53,716 bases of DNA from Marinobacter sp. (GTDB taxonomy: Bacteria > Pseudomonadota > Gammaproteobacteria > Pseudomonadales > Oleiphilaceae): assembly GCA_030457765.1 (NCBI GenBank), contig JAKDUK010000012.1:1-53716 (forward strand), in the 5' to 3' direction. The notes below the pieces were generated by a model, which made no database searches, was not told the DNA's origin, and saw nothing but the letters and a program-made list of their open reading frames with translations. Below are positions 1-9,877 of this stretch, in pieces; position 1 is the first letter of the stretch; each line of letters starts with the position of its first letter. The translations under genes and the position numbers were made by a program.

Positions 1-206
1 TGTCCCGTGGCCAAGGTGAAAATCTTGAAGCCATGGCAGCAGCACTGGAAATTGAAGCCAAAGATCGCAGCGAGTTTTATCAGACTCTAAACGCTAATTT
101 TAATACAATTTTTCCAAGTTCTGACACTACGTCTGGTGAGGCCGTAGGCACCATTGTTGGTCTACTGGAAAAGAGTGAGTCTCTGAGCAAATATGTAACG
201 GCCTAA
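1..206 (+). CDS. DUF3015 family protein, C-terminal part
   Basis: The reading frame is open from the window edge (first full codon at base 3) to TAA at 204-206, giving the last 67 residues. The stretch SRGQGENLEAMAAALEI and the following helical region resemble the C-terminal half of DUF3015 proteins, small secreted proteins of unknown function. The N-terminus and any signal peptide lie outside the window. A hairpin with an AUGGAU loop follows at 216-235. The family match is from memory of its conserved RGQGE-type motif; no biochemical role is known to me. Confidence 0.7.
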   Translation, partial: SRGQGENLEAMAAALEIEAKDRSEFYQTLNANFNTIFPSSDTTSGEAVGTIVGLLEKSESLSKYVTA

Positions 207-215
207 AGGGTACCA

Positions 216-235
216 GCGAGCCATGGATGGCTCGC
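216..235 (+). other. Hairpin with AUGGAU loop
   Basis: A perfect 7-bp stem (GCGAGCC / GGCTCGC) closes the hexaloop ATGGAT ten bases after the stop of the upstream gene. There is no T-run after it, so it is not a standard intrinsic terminator. The loop fits ANGGAN, the loop type bound by CsrA/RsmA proteins, and the GCCATGGATGGC core recurs in the larger elements at 3006-3116 and 23644-23737. Function is inferred only. Confidence 0.55.
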
Positions 236-281
236 ATTCCACGCCATACACTTCCAACCCGACCGGAACCCACACCTACTC

Positions 282-2147
282 ATGGGTAAACTGCTTTACT
301 TTGGGCCAGCCATTCTTTGGTTTTTCGCTGGCCTGCCTATCCAGGCTTACGCTCAAACCGCCACAAATTCACTACACCTGAACCCGGCTTGGCTCACACT
401 CGTTCATTACCAACCTGATGTGTTTGGCAGCGGTTTTACCAGCCAAGCTGATGACCCGACATTTTTCTTGAGCGAACACGGCAAAACTTCACCCAAGGCA
501 GAACTGAACGCAACACTGGAAGCAATCCAACAGCCGGGGGAAGGCAACCAACATGCCCGATGCCGCTTCCCGGCCCGAGACGCATGGCTTCGCGAGCAGC
601 TGAATTTACCGAAAAAACAGATCAGGTGCCCAGACTACGAAGCGTGGACAGGCACTCTCAATACACAAAGCATTACTTTGGTGTTTGCAGCTTCGTACCT
701 CAACAGCCCGTCATCCATGTTTGGCCACACCTTCCTAAGGCTGGACCCACCGCAGCAAGATGAGAAAACCAGCCTGTTACTTGCCAATACAATTTCTTAT
801 GCCGCGAATGCGCCCGACCAAGACAACGAGTTGCTCTTTATTTATCAGGGAGTCTTTGGCGGATATCCGGGTACCACTACCGTGCAGCCTTACTACGAGA
901 AAATTCGGCTCTATTCAGATATCGAGCATCGGGATTTATGGGAATACAAACTCAACCTAACCAAACAAGAAGTTGATTCGATGCTCGCCCACGCTTGGGA
1001 AATTCAGGGGCGCAACTTTGATTACTTCTTCTTTGATGAAAACTGCGCCTATCGACTGCTTGCACTTATTGATGCAGCCCGCCCCGGCACTGAGCTGCTA
1101 GAGCAAGTAACCACACACGCCATACCTTCAGACACGGTACGCTGGGCTGTCGACAAGGATCTGATAGCAAGTGTGCATTATCGGCCATCCGCCGCAACAT
1201 CTGTGGCCTATAGCTTGTCAAACCTCCCCGGAGGGCACCAGAAGCTCGCTGCTGCTTTAGCGAATGGAGATATCGCTCCCAATAATGAGAAAGTCCAATC
1301 TCTAAACCCCAAGAAAAAAGCCAAGCTACTCGATGCCACCTATGATTATGTACGCTACCGTAGCGAGGCAGACGACTGGCCAACAAATATTGCGGCCCCT
1401 CTGTCACACGCACTGTTGCTTGAGCGCAGTAAAATCGACGGTGTTGCACCACCCATATTGCCGCCAGAGCCCCCTGTACGTGATGACCAGGGCCACGATA
1501 CGCTTCGCGTGAGCCTGAGTGCCGGACAACTGGCGCATCGAGAATTCACCCAACTGACATTCCGGCCAGCCTATCATGATGTTCTCGACCCACCCGCAGG
1601 CTACCGCAGTGGCGCTCAGCTGCAGTTTTTTCGCCTGGATGCTCGCCTTTACCACGACAACGACGAACTGCAACTTGAACAACTTACGGGCCTCGAAATC
1701 CGCTCTCTAAGCCCGAGAAACGCCTTTTTCTCACCACTGTCCTGGCAAGTAGGCTTTGGTGGCCGCCGCACCGATACTGGCAGCAAACGAGTTTTAACAC
1801 CTTATCTAGAAGGTGGTGCAGGTGGCAGCTGGTCTTTGGGCCAAGGAACCCAGGCCTTCGCCATTGCCACCGCTGACCTGGAAATCGACGACGACCTGCG
1901 CCGAGGCTACGATGCGGCACCCGGAGCAGATATCGGCTTGCTGCATCAAAGCGACTATTTCAGTTTTTCTGGTGGTGTAAAAACCAAAGCCTGGATCGTA
2001 AGCGGCCAGCACAGGCAGGATCAGCTATACGCGAAGGCCAACTGGCACATAGGCCGAGAATTTAGTCTGTTTGCAGAATTTACACGGGAAGATCACTACG
2101 ACAGGTACCAAAGCACATGGCAAGCCGGCTTGCACACCTACTTCTAA
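282..2147 (+). CDS. DUF4105 (Lnb N-terminal periplasmic domain) protein with barrel-like C-terminus
   Basis: A 621-residue exported protein. Residues 1-24 form a signal peptide with a likely cut after AYA. Residues about 130-320 carry the DUF4105/Lnb N-terminal domain: the SSMFGHTFLRLD motif (His149) and the DENCAYRLL motif (Cys255). A His before a Cys in these settings recalls permuted NlpC/P60-like thiol enzymes, but no activity is established to my knowledge. From about residue 410 the sequence alternates hydrophobic and polar residues, is rich in Tyr, Gly and Phe, and ends in Phe, as outer-membrane barrels do. No clear ribosome site precedes the ATG. The alpha/beta hydrolase gene starts 2 bases after its stop, so the two are probably co-transcribed. 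Confidence 0.8.
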   Translation: MGKLLYFGPAILWFFAGLPIQAYAQTATNSLHLNPAWLTLVHYQPDVFGSGFTSQADDPTFFLSEHGKTSPKAELNATLEAIQQPGEGNQHARCRFPARDAWLREQLNLPKKQIRCPDYEAWTGTLNTQSITLVFAASYLNSPSSMFGHTFLRLDPPQQDEKTSLLLANTISYAANAPDQDNELLFIYQGVFGGYPGTTTVQPYYEKIRLYSDIEHRDLWEYKLNLTKQEVDSMLAHAWEIQGRNFDYFFFDENCAYRLLALIDAARPGTELLEQVTTHAIPSDTVRWAVDKDLIASVHYRPSAATSVAYSLSNLPGGHQKLAAALANGDIAPNNEKVQSLNPKKKAKLLDATYDYVRYRSEADDWPTNIAAPLSHALLLERSKIDGVAPPILPPEPPVRDDQGHDTLRVSLSAGQLAHREFTQLTFRPAYHDVLDPPAGYRSGAQLQFFRLDARLYHDNDELQLEQLTGLEIRSLSPRNAFFSPLSWQVGFGGRRTDTGSKRVLTPYLEGGAGGSWSLGQGTQAFAIATADLEIDDDLRRGYDAAPGADIGLLHQSDYFSFSGGVKTKAWIVSGQHRQDQLYAKANWHIGREFSLFAEFTREDHYDRYQSTWQAGLHTYF

Positions 2148-2149
2148 CA

Positions 2150-2995
2150 ATGCACAACCTGAAAACACCCATTTTGGCATTGTTGCTCTTATTCGCCATG
2201 CTCCTGCAAAGCGGCTGCAGTAGCCTGTTTTTCTACCCGGACCAGACTACTTACATAACCCCGGATCGCCTTAACCTGGCTTATGAAAACATCTACCTGG
2301 ACACTGCCGACGGTGAAACCCTTCACGGCTGGTGGCTACCGGCTGAGGGCCAGCCTAACGGCACTATTTATTTTCTCCATGGCAACGCCCAAAACATCAG
2401 CAGCCATCTGCTCAACGTAGCCTGGCTGCCCGCAGAAGGCTATAACGTGTTCACCATCGACTATCGAGGCTACGGCAAGTCTACCGGCGCACCGGACATA
2501 GAAGGTGCTCTCCACGATTCCGAAATCGGGCTGCGATGGCTCATGAGTCAAGGGAACTCTCAAAACACACCTGTAGTTATCCTCGGCCAAAGCTTAGGCG
2601 GCGCACTGGGGCTTACCCTGGCTAGCGAATGGGTGCAAAGAGGCGAAACGCCTGAACTCGCCGGCGTGATTCTGGACGGGACCTTCTCTGGCTTTCGCGG
2701 CATAGCCAAAGAAAAGCTTGGAAACTTCTGGCTAACCTGGCCCTTCCAGATACCTCTGAGCTGGACCATCCCCGACGACTACGAAGGCGTAGACCAGATT
2801 GCCAACATCAGCCCTGTGCCGCTTATGATCATCCACAGCGTTCGTGATGGCATCATCCCCTTCCACCACGGCCAGGTACTCTATGAGGCCGCCGGTGAAC
2901 CAAAGCAGTTCCTGCAAACAGATACACCCCATGCGGCGACGTTTATCATTCCCGCTTATAGGAACTCGGTACTCGAATTTTTGGGGCAGAACTAA
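2150..2995 (+). CDS. Lipoprotein alpha/beta hydrolase (Bem46/YfhR-like)
   Basis: Starting at ATG 2150, two bases after the previous stop, gives 281 residues with a lipoprotein signal: hydrophobic residues 6-19 and then Cys23. The lipobox LQSGC has Gln rather than Leu at -3, so lipidation is likely but not certain. An in-frame ATG at 2117 would add 11 residues inside the upstream gene and spoil the signal. The alpha/beta hydrolase core shows the oxyanion motif LHGNAQN (76-82), nucleophile elbow GQSLGG (Ser148), Asp233 and His261, a complete triad. It resembles the Bem46/YfhR serine hydrolases of unknown substrate. It is followed by a two-hairpin element (3006-3116) and a terminator. Confidence 0.88.
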   Translation: MHNLKTPILALLLLFAMLLQSGCSSLFFYPDQTTYITPDRLNLAYENIYLDTADGETLHGWWLPAEGQPNGTIYFLHGNAQNISSHLLNVAWLPAEGYNVFTIDYRGYGKSTGAPDIEGALHDSEIGLRWLMSQGNSQNTPVVILGQSLGGALGLTLASEWVQRGETPELAGVILDGTFSGFRGIAKEKLGNFWLTWPFQIPLSWTIPDDYEGVDQIANISPVPLMIIHSVRDGIIPFHHGQVLYEAAGEPKQFLQTDTPHAATFIIPAYRNSVLEFLGQN

Positions 2996-3005
2996 GTTTG
3001 CAGGC

Positions 3006-3116
3006 GGCAGGTATTGGGTAGGGCTTTTCAAAACTGTGCGGAGCCATGGATGGCAGAGCCAAGCGTACAAGGACGTATTCACAGCGTGTTTTGAAAAGCC
3101 CTACCCAATACCTGCC
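3006..3116 (+). repeat. Two-loop ANGGAN hairpin element, copy 1
   Basis: A perfect 29-bp inverted repeat (3006-3034 with 3088-3116) encloses a 53-base core. The core has a GCC-ATGGAT-GGC hairpin (3043-3054) and a second one, TAC-AAGGAC-GTA (3066-3077). Positions 3065-3076 match the published CsrA SELEX consensus RUACARGGAUGU at 11 of 12 places. The same core, with entirely different outer arms, recurs on the minus strand at 23644-23737. The element lies in the 3' region of the lipoprotein hydrolase gene, before the terminator at 3143. It may be a CsrA/RsmA-binding RNA or a REP-like intergenic repeat. The design also recalls the published two-loop AYGGAY RNA motif. Confidence 0.75.
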
Positions 3117-3142
3117 ATCTCCGAGCTAGAGGCCAAAAAACA

Positions 3143-3177
3143 AAAAACCCGCCAATCCAAAGGAAAGGCGGGTTTTT
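3143..3177. terminator. Bidirectional intrinsic terminator between hydrolase and pnp
   Basis: AAAAACCCGCC (3143-3153) pairs with GGCGGGTTTTT (3167-3177) across a 13-base loop. Both strands have a T-run after the stem, so it can end both the rightward hydrolase transcript and the leftward rpsO-pnp transcript, whose stop codon is at 3193. Confidence 0.9.
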
Positions 3178-3192
3178 AGTAGTGACTAGCTA

Positions 3193-5313
3193 TCAGTCAG
3201 TAAAGTCAGTCGGCTGCTCGCCTTCTTTAACTTCCTTCATGGACAGCTTCACACGACCACGATTGTCTACATCCAACACCTTGACCAGAACTTCCTGACC
3301 TTCGCTCAGCTCATCAGTTACGTTCTCAATCCGGCGCTCGGAGATCTGGGAAATGTGCACTAGACCATCCTTGCCAGGCAGGATATTAACAAAGGCACCA
3401 AAGTCTACAATGCGCTCAACGCGACCCTTGTAAATAGCACCTACTTCAATCTCGGCGGTGATTTCCTTAACACGGTTAACAGCTGCCTGAGCGGCTGCCT
3501 GATCCTCCGCGTAAATCTTCACATTACCATCGTCATCCAGATCAATAGAGGCGCCAGTCTCGTCACAGATAGAACGGATCATGGAACCGCCCTTACCAAT
3601 AACATCCCGAATCTTCTCAGGGTTGATCTTGATCGCAGTAATGCTTGGAGCACGTGAAGATAGCTCAGTACGCGACTCAGAGATAACTTTGCTCATCTCA
3701 CCCAGGATGTGCTGACGTGCACCGTGCGCCTGCTCCAGGGCAAGCTCCATGATCTCGTCGGTAATGCCCTGGATCTTGATGTCCATCTGCAGTGCAGTGA
3801 TACCGTCTTTAGTACCGGCTACCTTGAAGTCCATGTCGCCCAGGTGGTCTTCATCACCCAGGATGTCGGTCAGAATGGCAAACTTGTCACCTTCCTTAAC
3901 CAGCCCCATAGCAATACCGGCTACTGGTGCCTTCAGCGGCACACCAGCGTCCATCAACGCCAAGCTTGAACCACAAACAGACGCCATGGAACTGGAGCCG
4001 TTGGATTCGGTAATTTCAGACACCGCACGAATGGCATACGGGAACTCATCCATAGTTGGCATAACAGCCATCACGCCCCGCTTGGCCAAACGACCGTGAC
4101 CCACTTCACGACGGCCAGGGGTGCCAACACGACCGGCTTCACCTACAGAGTACGGAGGGAAGTTGTAGTGGAAAAGGAACGGATCCTTACGCTCGCCTTC
4201 CAGTGCATCGATAGTCTGCACATCGCGTGACGTACCCAGGGTAGTGGTAACAATCGCCTGAGTTTCACCACGGGTAAACAGTGCAGAGCCGTGAACGCTC
4301 GGCAGAATGCCCACTTCGATTTCGATCGGACGAACGGTTTTGTTATCACGACCATCGATACGTGGCTTGCCATCGATAACCTGCTGGCGAACAACGGTCT
4401 TCTCAACTTTTCCGAAGTTCTTTTTGACTTCGTCAGCGGAAGGCTGGCCTTCCTCTTCGCCTGCCAGTTTTTCAACGGCTGCCGTTTTGATCTCACCAAG
4501 ACGAGCGTAGCGTGCCATCTTGTCGTGAATGCCATAAGCTTCTTCGATAGCGCCGGCAAACTCAGATGTGATCGCACCAAGCAGCTCGGTGTTTTCAGCA
4601 GCTGGCTGCCAATCCCAGCTCGGCTTGCCGTTTTCAGCGGCGAATTCCTTGATTGCTGTCACTGCCGTTTGCATTTCCTGATGAGCAAACAGAACGCCGC
4701 CCAGCATCTGATCTTCGCTCAAGCCTTTGGCTTCAGACTCAACCATCAGAACTGCGTCCTCAGTACCTGCAACGATCATGTCCAGCATGGAGGTTTTCAG
4801 GTCTTCAAAGCTTGGGTTCAGGAAGTAACCCTTCTCGTCGGTGTAACCCACACGGCTTGCGCCGATTGGGCCAGCGAAAGGAATGCCAGAGATTGCCAGG
4901 GCGGCGGAAGCAGCCAACATCGCGGCGATATCCGGGTCCTGGTTCTTGCTGGACGACATAACCGTACAGATAACCTGCGTTTCGTTCATGTAGCCGTTCG
5001 GGAACAATGGACGAATCGGACGATCGATCAAACGGGACGTCAGGGTTTCTTTCTCGGAAGGACGACCTTCGCGCTTGAAAAATCCACCCGGGATTTTGCC
5101 AACGGCATAGGTTCTTTCGAAATAGTTAACAGTCAGCGGAAAGAAAGGCTGACCCGGCTTGGCTTCCTTGGCACCAACAACGGTACCCAGAACCGAAATA
5201 TCACCCACAGTGACAAGAACGGAACCGGTAGCCTGACGGGCAACACGGCCCGTCTCCAGAGTGACGGTTTCGCCACCCAGCTCAAATGATTTTTTACGCG
5301 GTTGCAGATCCAC
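3193..5313 (-). CDS. pnp: Polyribonucleotide nucleotidyltransferase (PNPase)
   Basis: The phosphorolytic 3'-to-5' exoribonuclease of RNA decay and of the degradosome. Two RNase PH domains with an alpha-helical linker are followed by a KH domain ([18 protein letters not shown]) and an S1 domain ([19 protein letters not shown]). I chose the GTG at 5313, which gives 706 residues starting [20 protein letters not shown] as in the family, with a CAGGAG site 6 bases upstream. The frame stays open to an ATG at 5451, but that would add 46 residues that do not look like PNPase and that overlap the leader hairpin. It lies downstream of rpsO as in E. coli. Autoregulation through RNase III is suggested by the leader hairpin at 5383-5455. 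Confidence 0.97.
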   Translation of the reverse strand: MDLQPRKKSFELGGETVTLETGRVARQATGSVLVTVGDISVLGTVVGAKEAKPGQPFFPLTVNYFERTYAVGKIPGGFFKREGRPSEKETLTSRLIDRPIRPLFPNGYMNETQVICTVMSSSKNQDPDIAAMLAASAALAISGIPFAGPIGASRVGYTDEKGYFLNPSFEDLKTSMLDMIVAGTEDAVLMVESEAKGLSEDQMLGGVLFAHQEMQTAVTAIKEFAAENGKPSWDWQPAAENTELLGAITSEFAGAIEEAYGIHDKMARYARLGEIKTAAVEKLAGEEEGQPSADEVKKNFGKVEKTVVRQQVIDGKPRIDGRDNKTVRPIEIEVGILPSVHGSALFTRGETQAIVTTTLGTSRDVQTIDALEGERKDPFLFHYNFPPYSVGEAGRVGTPGRREVGHGRLAKRGVMAVMPTMDEFPYAIRAVSEITESNGSSSMASVCGSSLALMDAGVPLKAPVAGIAMGLVKEGDKFAILTDILGDEDHLGDMDFKVAGTKDGITALQMDIKIQGITDEIMELALEQAHGARQHILGEMSKVISESRTELSSRAPSITAIKINPEKIRDVIGKGGSMIRSICDETGASIDLDDDGNVKIYAEDQAAAQAAVNRVKEITAEIEVGAIYKGRVERIVDFGAFVNILPGKDGLVHISQISERRIENVTDELSEGQEVLVKVLDVDNRGRVKLSMKEVKEGEQPTDFTD

Positions 5314-5382
5314 AACGAACTCCTGCGTTATCTGTTCAGAATGAAAGTAGTGTGTCCCTATAGGCACCTGCCTGAAAGCTAA

Positions 5383-5455
5383 CAGGCTGTTGTAAAACCC
5401 CGGCCAGGCAACTGGTACGCTCTCGTTGCGTACCGCCCGGGCTTTCAACAACCTG
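5383..5455 (-). promoter_or_regulatory. pnp leader: long hairpin, likely RNase III site
   Basis: In the pnp leader an outer stem (5383-5403 with 5437-5455, about 18 bp with one G-U pair and one mismatch) encloses a perfect 7-bp inner hairpin (5414-5420 with 5428-5434). It ends 69 bases before the GTG start. In E. coli the pnp leader holds a comparable double-stranded stem that RNase III cuts and PNPase then degrades, giving autorepression. Position and shape here agree; the function is inferred from that. Confidence 0.7.
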
Positions 5456-5615
5456 CTATCAATTTCGGCTTCCCCAATACGACAGGAAATCCCAGGTTCA
5501 CTAAAGTACGTAATGCGGTGTTCTAAAGCACAACCGGCAGGCCCCCTGCGGAACCCACCGGCTGGTGGCTGCTATCGAAAATTTCCGAAAGCTGCCGTCA
5601 GGTCCTAAGACCTGA

Positions 5616-5885
5616 TTAACGACGTAGCCCAAGACGCTTGATCAGTTCCAGGTACCGGTCAGCGCTCTTCTTACGGAGGTAGTCCAACAGTTTACGACGC
5701 TGGTTTACCATCCGAATCAGACCACGGCGGGAATGGTGATCTTGCTTATTGGCCTTGAAATGATCCTGCAGCTTGTTGATGTTGGCGCTCAACAGTGCAA
5801 CCTGCACTTCCGGGCTACCGGTGTCACCTTCAGCTTGCTGATAATCTTGAACGATCTGTGCTTTCTCGTTGGCAGAAAGTGCCAT
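5616..5885 (-). CDS. rpsO: 30S ribosomal protein S15
   Basis: 89 residues, the usual S15 length, with the typical start [15 protein letters not shown] and the motif [21 protein letters not shown] that binds the 16S rRNA central domain. The ATG is preceded by GAGGTGAG. It lies between truB and pnp as in E. coli. Downstream, before the pnp leader, there is a small GC hairpin (CAGGTC-CTAA-GACCTG near 5600) without a T-run, so read-through into pnp is likely. Confidence 0.97.
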   Translation of the reverse strand: MALSANEKAQIVQDYQQAEGDTGSPEVQVALLSANINKLQDHFKANKQDHHSRRGLIRMVNQRRKLLDYLRKKSADRYLELIKRLGLRR

Positions 5886-5962
5886 AACTCACCTCATGTT
5901 TGCGATGCGGTTAAATCCGGCCGGACCGCGCATCTCTACAGCCCGGCTATGCAGCGGTAGAA

Positions 5963-6892
5963 CTATTTTTTACCGCTGTTACTTACCAACCTGCGAGGCA
6001 CCAATTGGGTTTCCTCGTCTTCTGGCAATGCTTCTGCAAGCCCCACGAAACCTTCGTTGCCATATATGCGCACGAAGCCCTCAAAGGCTCGACCCGGTAT
6101 TCTAACCGGTTGTCCATTCAATATCGACACCAACGGCTGGCCACTCAAGCGGTGCTCCGGGAACATCGAAAGCGCTGCATCCGGGGCAACTAGCAGGCCG
6201 TCGAGACTTTCGCCACGCTCGCGAATCGCCTCTAAATCGGGTACTGGGTGGGCATTAGCCAGTGTAAACCCGGCCGCGAGTGTGCGCCGCAGCGCATTCA
6301 CATGCGCACCACAGTCGAGCATTTCGCCAATATCCTCAACGAGTGAGCGAATATACGTACCCTTGGTGCAAGTGACAGCAATGTCTATTTCGTTTTCACG
6401 AATGTCCAGCAGCTGAAGCTCGTAAATAGTGACCGGGCGTGCCGGGCGCTCTACTTCAATGCCTTCGCGAGCGTATTCGTAGAGCGGGCGGCCCTTGTGC
6501 TTGAGGGCGGAATACATAGACGGGACTTGCTGGATGTCGCCACGGAACTTCTCAAGTACAGGCTCGATTACCTCTGGAGTAAGGTTTTCTGGCACTGGCC
6601 TTTGCGAAACCACGGCACCTTCGGTGTCGCCAGTTTCGGTACGCTGACCAAGCCGTGCCGTGGCAATGTAAGCCTTGTCACTATCCAACATCATCTGCGA
6701 GAACTTTGTAGCCTCACCAAAGCATAGGGGCAAAACCCCTGTAGCGATCGGGTCAAGAGCTCCGGTATGGCCAGCCTTAGCTGCGCCATAAAGGCGCTTT
6801 ACCTCCTGCAAAATACCGTTGGAAGTAATGCCGGCCGGCTTGTCGATAACCAGAATGCCATTAACCTCACGACCTTTACGTCTGCGGCTCAA
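5963..6892 (-). CDS. truB: tRNA pseudouridine(55) synthase TruB
   Basis: Makes pseudouridine 55 in the T-loop of tRNAs. 309 residues; the catalytic motif [16 protein letters not shown] places the nucleophile at Asp47, and the RxVTI and GTYIRSL motifs follow. The C-terminal part (from about residue 250) looks like the TruB-specific PUA-like tail. Its ATG overlaps the rbfA stop by 4 bases (6889-6892), which implies translational coupling. An 8-bp hairpin (CAGCGGTA / TACCGCTG, 5952-5978) straddles the stop codon but lacks a T-run. Confidence 0.97.
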   Translation of the reverse strand: MSRRRKGREVNGILVIDKPAGITSNGILQEVKRLYGAAKAGHTGALDPIATGVLPLCFGEATKFSQMMLDSDKAYIATARLGQRTETGDTEGAVVSQRPVPENLTPEVIEPVLEKFRGDIQQVPSMYSALKHKGRPLYEYAREGIEVERPARPVTIYELQLLDIRENEIDIAVTCTKGTYIRSLVEDIGEMLDCGAHVNALRRTLAAGFTLANAHPVPDLEAIRERGESLDGLLVAPDAALSMFPEHRLSGQPLVSILNGQPVRIPGRAFEGFVRIYGNEGFVGLAEALPEDEETQLVPRRLVSNSGKK

Positions 6893-7311
6893 TCGTCTGT
6901 CTCCGGATTACTCGGATTTTCGTCGTTACGTTCCACAGCAGGCTTATCACCCACCGCTTCCCGAATAAGGTTGTCCATTTTGCGGCTATAACCCTGAAGC
7001 GCATCAAAGTGGAAGCGAAGCTGCGGCACAACCCGCAGCTTCATTGCTCTTCCCACCTGGCCTCGCAGAAACCCGGCTGCTCTGTTCAATACCGAAACAG
7101 ACTCTTGTACTTCAGGGGATTCAGCGGTTAGCTCTTCGGTTGACAGCAAAGAAACGTAGATGTCGGCGTAGCCAAGATCACGACTGACCTTGACTGCGTT
7201 GACCGTCACCATTCCTAGCCGCGGATCCTTAACCTCGCGCTGAATCAGCTGAGCAAGCTCACGCTGCATCTGATCGCCTATGCGATCAATACGACTGAAC
7301 TCTCTTGCCAT
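6889..7311 (-). CDS. rbfA: 30S ribosome-binding factor RbfA
   Basis: A KH-type factor for 16S rRNA 5'-end maturation and cold adaptation. 140 residues starting [19 protein letters not shown], with the motif [20 protein letters not shown] and the [20 protein letters not shown] helix region, all standard for RbfA. Its start overlaps the infB stop by one base, and its stop overlaps the truB start by four, so infB-rbfA-truB form a tightly packed group. Confidence 0.97.
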   Translation of the reverse strand: MAREFSRIDRIGDQMQRELAQLIQREVKDPRLGMVTVNAVKVSRDLGYADIYVSLLSTEELTAESPEVQESVSVLNRAAGFLRGQVGRAMKLRVVPQLRFHFDALQGYSRKMDNLIREAVGDKPAVERNDENPSNPETDD

Positions 7312-9860
7312 TAGGCCCCCGTAGACTCGAGCTTACGCTCGACTCTGACGCGATCGAAGACTTCGATTTGGTCGCCAACCTTCACATCGTAGCCTTTAAC
7401 GCCGATACCGCATTCCATACCGTTACGTACATCGGAAACGTCGTCCTTGAAACGGCGCAGCGATTCCAGCTCACCTTCAAAGATAACCACGTTGTCACGC
7501 AGTACACGAATGGGCTTGTTCCGGTGTACGTTGCCCTCAGTCACCATGCAACCAGCAACCTGGCCAAACTTCGGTGAGCGGAACACGTCGCGAACGTCGG
7601 CAATACCGATAATGTCCTCACGGAATTCTGGCGCCAACATCCCCGTCAACGCTGCTTTCACATCGTCCAGCAGGTTATAGATGATGCTGTAATAGCGCAG
7701 ATCCAAGCCTTCTTGCTCAACCAGACGCTTTGAGGCTGTGTCGGCACGCACGTTGAACCCGAAGATAACGGCATTCGTGGCCATAGCCAAGCTTATATCC
7801 GTTTCGGCAATACCACCAACGCCGGAGGATACAACCTTCACTTGCACTTCGTCGTTACCCAGATCCTGTAGCGACTTGGTAATCGCCTCAAGGGAACCGC
7901 GTACGTCTGTCTTAAGTACAACGTTAAGAGTTTTAACCTCGTCTTTGCCCATGTTCTCGAACAGGTTCTCAAGCTTGGCCGCTTGCGCCCGCTGCAAACG
8001 CTGCTCGCGCTCACGAACATGGCGGAATTCAGCCAGCTCTTTAGCCTTGCGCTCATCCGCTACTGCAAAGAACTCGTCACCGGCGTTCGGCGTGCCATTA
8101 AGGCCTAGAATCTCAACAGGAATAGACGGCCCGGCCTGCTTCACCTGCTTACCGGCTTCGTTGGTCATGGCGCGCACCTTACCGAAGTAAGAGCCTGCAA
8201 CAACCATTTCGCCCTGCTTCAGGGTACCGTTCTGGACTAGCACAGTAGCGACAGAGCCACGCCCGCGCTCCAGGCTGGACTCAACCACAACACCATTGGC
8301 AGGCGCGTCTGGCGAGGCCTGAAGCTCAAGAATTTCAGCTTGCAGCAAAATTGCCTCAAGAAGCGTATCAATGCCTTCGCCCGAATGCGCCGAGATTGGC
8401 ACAAACTGAACGTCGCCACCCCATTCTTCAGGGATTACGTCGATCGCTGATAGCTCGTTCTTCACACGGTCGGTATCTGCCTGTTCTTTGTCCATCTTGG
8501 TGATGGCAACAACGATAGGCACATCAGCAGAGCGAGCATGCAGTACCGCTTCTTTTGTCTGCGGCATAACACCGTCGTCTGATGCCACGACCAAAATAAC
8601 AATATCGGTGCACTGGGCACCACGGGCGCGCATGGCAGTGAAAGCCGCGTGGCCCGGGGTATCCAGGAACGACACCATGCCATGATCGGTTTTTACGTGA
8701 TACGCACCGATATGCTGGGTAATGCCGCCGGACTCTCCAGAAGCAACCTTGGTGCGACGGATATAGTCCAACAGCGATGTTTTACCATGGTCGACGTGGC
8801 CCATCACACTCACTACGGGAGCGCGCTTGACCTTCTCCTTGCCTTCTACTTTGAACTCGCTGAGCACTTCGTGCTCAAACGCATCGTCGCTGATAGGCGT
8901 GGCCTTGTGGCCCAGCTCTTCAACGACCAGTGTTGATGTTTCCTGATCCAGGGCCTGGTTGATGGTTGCCATCACACCCATTCCCATCAATGCTTTGATA
9001 ACATCGCCTGATTTGACCGCCATCCGCTGGGCAAGATCACCAACGGTAATGACTTCAGGAACTTCCACTTCTCTGACCATTGGTTTGGTCGGCCTCTCGA
9101 AGCCATGACGCTTCTCTTTGGGTTTCTTTTTCGCTCGCAGCGGCTTACGCAGGGTGCTGCCATCGTCGTCTTCCGAAATCGCTGCGGCTGCATCCGCCGG
9201 GCGGTTACGCGGCCCACGATGGCCAGCCTGTTTTTTCTTCGGCTTACCGTCTTCTGCGTCTTCGCCGCGCCCACGAACTGCTTCTTTCTTTTTCTTGGGC
9301 TTACGGCCCTTGCCCTCTCCTTCGGGAGGCGGCATTGGCATATCTTCCGGAGCAGCAGCCGGTGCTGGCTCTGGAGCTTTTTTCGGCTCGGCCTTTTCGG
9401 CGGGCGCTTGCTCTTCAGCGGCAGGCACATCTTTGCTCGCCACCTCAGAAGGAACTTCCGCTTCTACAGGCGGTGTTTCTACATGCGCCGGCTGTTCCGC
9501 TTCTACCTGCTCCACTTTCTGCTCTTCCTGAGCCTCTTCCGGTGCCGCAACGCCCTCTTCTGGCTTCGCCTCCGCACGTTTCACATAGGTGCGGCGTTTG
9601 CGCACTTCCACGTTAACCGCTTTGGCCTTACCGGCCTTGAGTGTGGTTGTGGTTTTGCGCTTCAGCGTGATTTTTTGCGGCTCGGCATTTGCATCACCGT
9701 GGGCCTTTCTCAGATAAGTCAGCAGCTGCTGCTTCTCATCGCTGGACACAGAATCGTTTTCTGAGCGAGCCTTAAGGCCAGCTTCGACAATCTGTTTCAG
9801 CAAACGATCCACGGGAGCGCCTACATCTTCGGCCAGTTGTTTTACCGTTACTTCAGCCAT
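7311..9860 (-). CDS. infB: Translation initiation factor IF-2
   Basis: The GTPase that brings initiator tRNA to the 30S subunit. 849 residues. The N-terminal IF2N subdomain is followed by a charged, low-complexity linker (about residues 90-250, rich in Glu, Ala, Pro and Lys), a second IF2N region (about 265-315), then the G domain with the P-loop GHVDHGKT (354-361), DTPGHAAF and TKMD, and domains II-IV. The linker length and composition vary widely in the family. It follows nusA by 17 bases and overlaps rbfA by one base. Confidence 0.98.
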   Translation of the reverse strand: MAEVTVKQLAEDVGAPVDRLLKQIVEAGLKARSENDSVSSDEKQQLLTYLRKAHGDANAEPQKITLKRKTTTTLKAGKAKAVNVEVRKRRTYVKRAEAKPEEGVAAPEEAQEEQKVEQVEAEQPAHVETPPVEAEVPSEVASKDVPAAEEQAPAEKAEPKKAPEPAPAAAPEDMPMPPPEGEGKGRKPKKKKEAVRGRGEDAEDGKPKKKQAGHRGPRNRPADAAAAISEDDDGSTLRKPLRAKKKPKEKRHGFERPTKPMVREVEVPEVITVGDLAQRMAVKSGDVIKALMGMGVMATINQALDQETSTLVVEELGHKATPISDDAFEHEVLSEFKVEGKEKVKRAPVVSVMGHVDHGKTSLLDYIRRTKVASGESGGITQHIGAYHVKTDHGMVSFLDTPGHAAFTAMRARGAQCTDIVILVVASDDGVMPQTKEAVLHARSADVPIVVAITKMDKEQADTDRVKNELSAIDVIPEEWGGDVQFVPISAHSGEGIDTLLEAILLQAEILELQASPDAPANGVVVESSLERGRGSVATVLVQNGTLKQGEMVVAGSYFGKVRAMTNEAGKQVKQAGPSIPVEILGLNGTPNAGDEFFAVADERKAKELAEFRHVREREQRLQRAQAAKLENLFENMGKDEVKTLNVVLKTDVRGSLEAITKSLQDLGNDEVQVKVVSSGVGGIAETDISLAMATNAVIFGFNVRADTASKRLVEQEGLDLRYYSIIYNLLDDVKAALTGMLAPEFREDIIGIADVRDVFRSPKFGQVAGCMVTEGNVHRNKPIRVLRDNVVIFEGELESLRRFKDDVSDVRNGMECGIGVKGYDVKVGDQIEVFDRVRVERKLESTGA

Positions 9861-9877
9861 ACTGGTCTCCTCCCGAA

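Noticed and set aside
4291..5289. 332-codon open frame opposite pnp
   Set aside because: It lies wholly within pnp on the other strand, with no family resemblance; long shadow frames are usual opposite GC-rich genes.
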